Assembly (NCBI GenBank): GCA_937996615.1
Contig: CALKVD010000116.1
Span: 1-7,510, forward strand
Direction: 5' to 3'
DNA length: 7,510 nucleotides
Origin: an uncultured Rickettsiales bacterium
GTDB lineage: Bacteria > Pseudomonadota > Alphaproteobacteria > Rickettsiales > Midichloriaceae
The position numbers were made by a program, and so were the translations under genes. Position 1 is the stretch's first letter; each line of letters begins with the position of its first letter. Below the pieces are notes generated by a model, which ran no database searches, had not been told where the DNA came from, and saw only the letters and a list, made by a program, of their open reading frames with translations. Positions 6,740 through 7,510 of the stretch are shown in pieces.

Positions 6740-6748
6740 TGATATAAT
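6740..6748 (+). promoter_or_regulatory. Extended -10 promoter for the acyltransferase gene
   Basis: TGATATAAT is a perfect extended -10 element (TG-N-TATAAT). There is no good -35, which extended -10 promoters do not need. A second TATAAT lies 11 bases further on (6754-6759) and overlaps the first ATG (6758). Transcription from the first box would start near 6755, which makes ATG 6758 nearly leaderless and favours the in-frame ATG at 6782 as the true start. Confidence 0.5.
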
Positions 6749-6757
6749 TAGCCTATA

Positions 6758-7225
6758 ATGATATATGGAAATAAATTTCTGATGTCTTCCAAAAAATCAA
6801 CATTTCTTAAATCTATAAAAAAATATCTCCTCAGAGTATTTATTGGTCCTTTATTTATTAGGTTGCTCAAGATATATCTCAGGTTTGTATTTTGGTCATC
6901 TGAGGTAAAAATAGAAAATATAGAAGGGTTTAGAGACTGTGTTATGCGCGCCTCTGTTGTGTTATTATGGCATCATAATATTATTCTAGCTCCGCATGTA
7001 ATAAAAAATTGCTATAAAGGATCAAGGTTTGTGGCTCTAAGTTCGCAACACCAGGACGGCAAGCTACTCAAGGACTTTATTCGGCTTTATGGATATGACA
7101 CTATTTCTGGTTCGGCAAGAAACGGTGGAATTAACGCTGCAAGGGAAATGATTGCTGCATTAAAAGGAAAAAAACAAACAGATAATCATCAAAATAATAA
7201 TAAAGAACAAAGTCAAGTTTACTAA
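6758..7225 (+). CDS. Lysophospholipid acyltransferase, DUF374 type, C-terminally truncated (possible pseudogene)
   Basis: DUF374 proteins are acyltransferases of the LPLAT superfamily that act on lipids at the inner membrane. Recognisable segments are the basic, hydrophobic N-terminus (about residues 15-47), the catalytic-site segment L-L-W71-H72-H-N-I-I-L-A-P (family form FWHxRLLxxP), VALSSQHQDGKLLKDFIRLYG (about 92-112, family form SQxxDGELI), and TISGSARNGGINAAREMIAAL (about 115-135, family form VRGSSxRGGxxALREL). The family then has the conserved ITPDGPRGP segment and about 70 more residues. Here the frame instead ends in a polar Gln/Asn tail and TAA at residue 155, against about 210-230 normally. 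I found no trace of the missing part in the other frames downstream. The start may be ATG 6782 (codon 9), which has GGAA about a dozen bases ahead and a leader from the 6740-6748 promoter. Probably a decaying gene. Confidence 0.75.
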   Translation: MIYGNKFLMSSKKSTFLKSIKKYLLRVFIGPLFIRLLKIYLRFVFWSSEVKIENIEGFRDCVMRASVVLLWHHNIILAPHVIKNCYKGSRFVALSSQHQDGKLLKDFIRLYGYDTISGSARNGGINAAREMIAALKGKKQTDNHQNNNKEQSQVY

Positions 7226-7293
7226 CAGGAAAATAAGAATTCCATAAGTGGGGCTGAGTTGAGGGATGTTTAAATGACTACATAATGTATCTT

Positions 7294-7321
7294 CTTAATT
7301 AACAGTTAAGTGCTTTTATTT
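7294..7321 (+). terminator. Weak candidate terminator after the acyltransferase gene
   Basis: CTTAATT (7294-7300) can pair with AGTTAAG (7304-7310, one G-U pair) around a three-base loop, followed by TGCTTTTATTT. The stem is almost all A-T, so it would be weak; it lies 68 bases past the stop. Confidence 0.25.
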
Positions 7322-7337
7322 AAGCTACATTTAATCT

Positions 7338-7510
7338 TTATAATTTTCAATCCAAGGCACCATTATGTCATTCCAGAAATACCCCCGCAATAAGAATCAA
7401 CAAGATTACTATTAGGATCATAATACTCTTAAGGTCTACATAGATTTGAAGCGAATAGGCTAGGGGAAAAAACAGAGCGAGTTCGATATCAAATACAACA
7501 AATAGAGATC
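7338..7510 (-). CDS. nuoA: NADH-quinone oxidoreductase subunit A (NuoA), 3' part, with two in-frame TGA codons
   Basis: NuoA (ND3 in mitochondria) is a small membrane subunit of respiratory complex I at the junction with the peripheral arm. The frame enters from the right edge at 7508 and reads FVVFDIELALFFPLA, the conserved NuoA/ND3 FDxExAxxxP segment with its Asp and Glu, then a charged loop and the last membrane helix (ILIVILLILIAGVF). At 7370-7368 it meets TGA, so under the standard code it ends as ...GVFLE. The sequence beyond still matches the family: reading TGA as Trp gives GVFLEWHNGALDWKL and then TAA at 7340-7338. NuoA and ND3 end in EW-x-x-(K)GAL-(D/E)W, so both TGA codons (7370-7368 and 7349-7347) fall on conserved Trp positions. 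The start is outside the window. No nuoB follows; the next gene is the convergent acyltransferase. It may be recoded, read through or a fresh pseudogene. Confidence 0.85.

Noticed and set aside
1..7510. Mobile elements, CRISPR arrays, prophage or defence genes
   Set aside because: No transposase, integrase, terminal inverted repeats, regularly spaced repeats or defence protein families are visible; all genes are core housekeeping types.

Overview
The window comes from an A+T-rich genome that looks like a reduced, probably host-associated alphaproteobacterium. The affiliation rests on protein signatures: phosphoglycerate kinase ends with the alphaproteobacterial form STAGGAFLDW and has SVAGGGDT, L13 and S9 are alphaproteobacterial in type, and a NuoA/ND3-like fragment lies at the right edge. 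Long non-coding gaps, a truncated acyltransferase, a broken or recoded nuoA and genes separated from their usual partners all suggest a genome in reduction. A Holosporales/Rickettsiales-like lineage or a tunicate-type alphaproteobacterial symbiont would fit, but the species cannot be named from this sequence alone.

Layout. On the minus strand at the left, rplM (L13) and rpsI (S9) form a ribosomal-protein pair with a good sigma70-type promoter (1214-1242). They are followed after 52 bases by the 5' part of secE, which runs off the left edge. Divergent from them on the plus strand are ftsK (DNA translocase, 779 aa) and tadA (tRNA adenosine deaminase, with an unusual insertion of about 61 residues). 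Convergent to tadA is pgk on the minus strand, about 100 residues longer than usual. A non-coding interval of about 300 bases with two inverted repeats separates pgk from the divergent ybaB (nucleoid-associated protein). After ybaB come a stem-loop region, an extended -10 promoter and a DUF374-type lysophospholipid acyltransferase lacking its C-terminal part. At the right edge, on the minus strand, is the 3' end of nuoA.

The genes do not form one pathway. They are core functions: translation (L13, S9, TadA), protein export (SecE), chromosome segregation (FtsK), nucleoid organisation (YbaB), glycolysis (Pgk), envelope lipid synthesis (acyltransferase) and respiration (NuoA).

The most notable observation is in nuoA. 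Its reading frame meets TGA exactly where NuoA/ND3 proteins have a conserved Trp, continues with recognisable NuoA sequence, meets a second TGA at a second conserved Trp, and then ends at TAA. None of the seven genes whose ends are visible uses TGA as stop, but all 13 Trp codons in the other genes are TGG. Either UGA is read as Trp, at least in part, or nuoA carries two G-to-A nonsense mutations; the window alone does not settle this.
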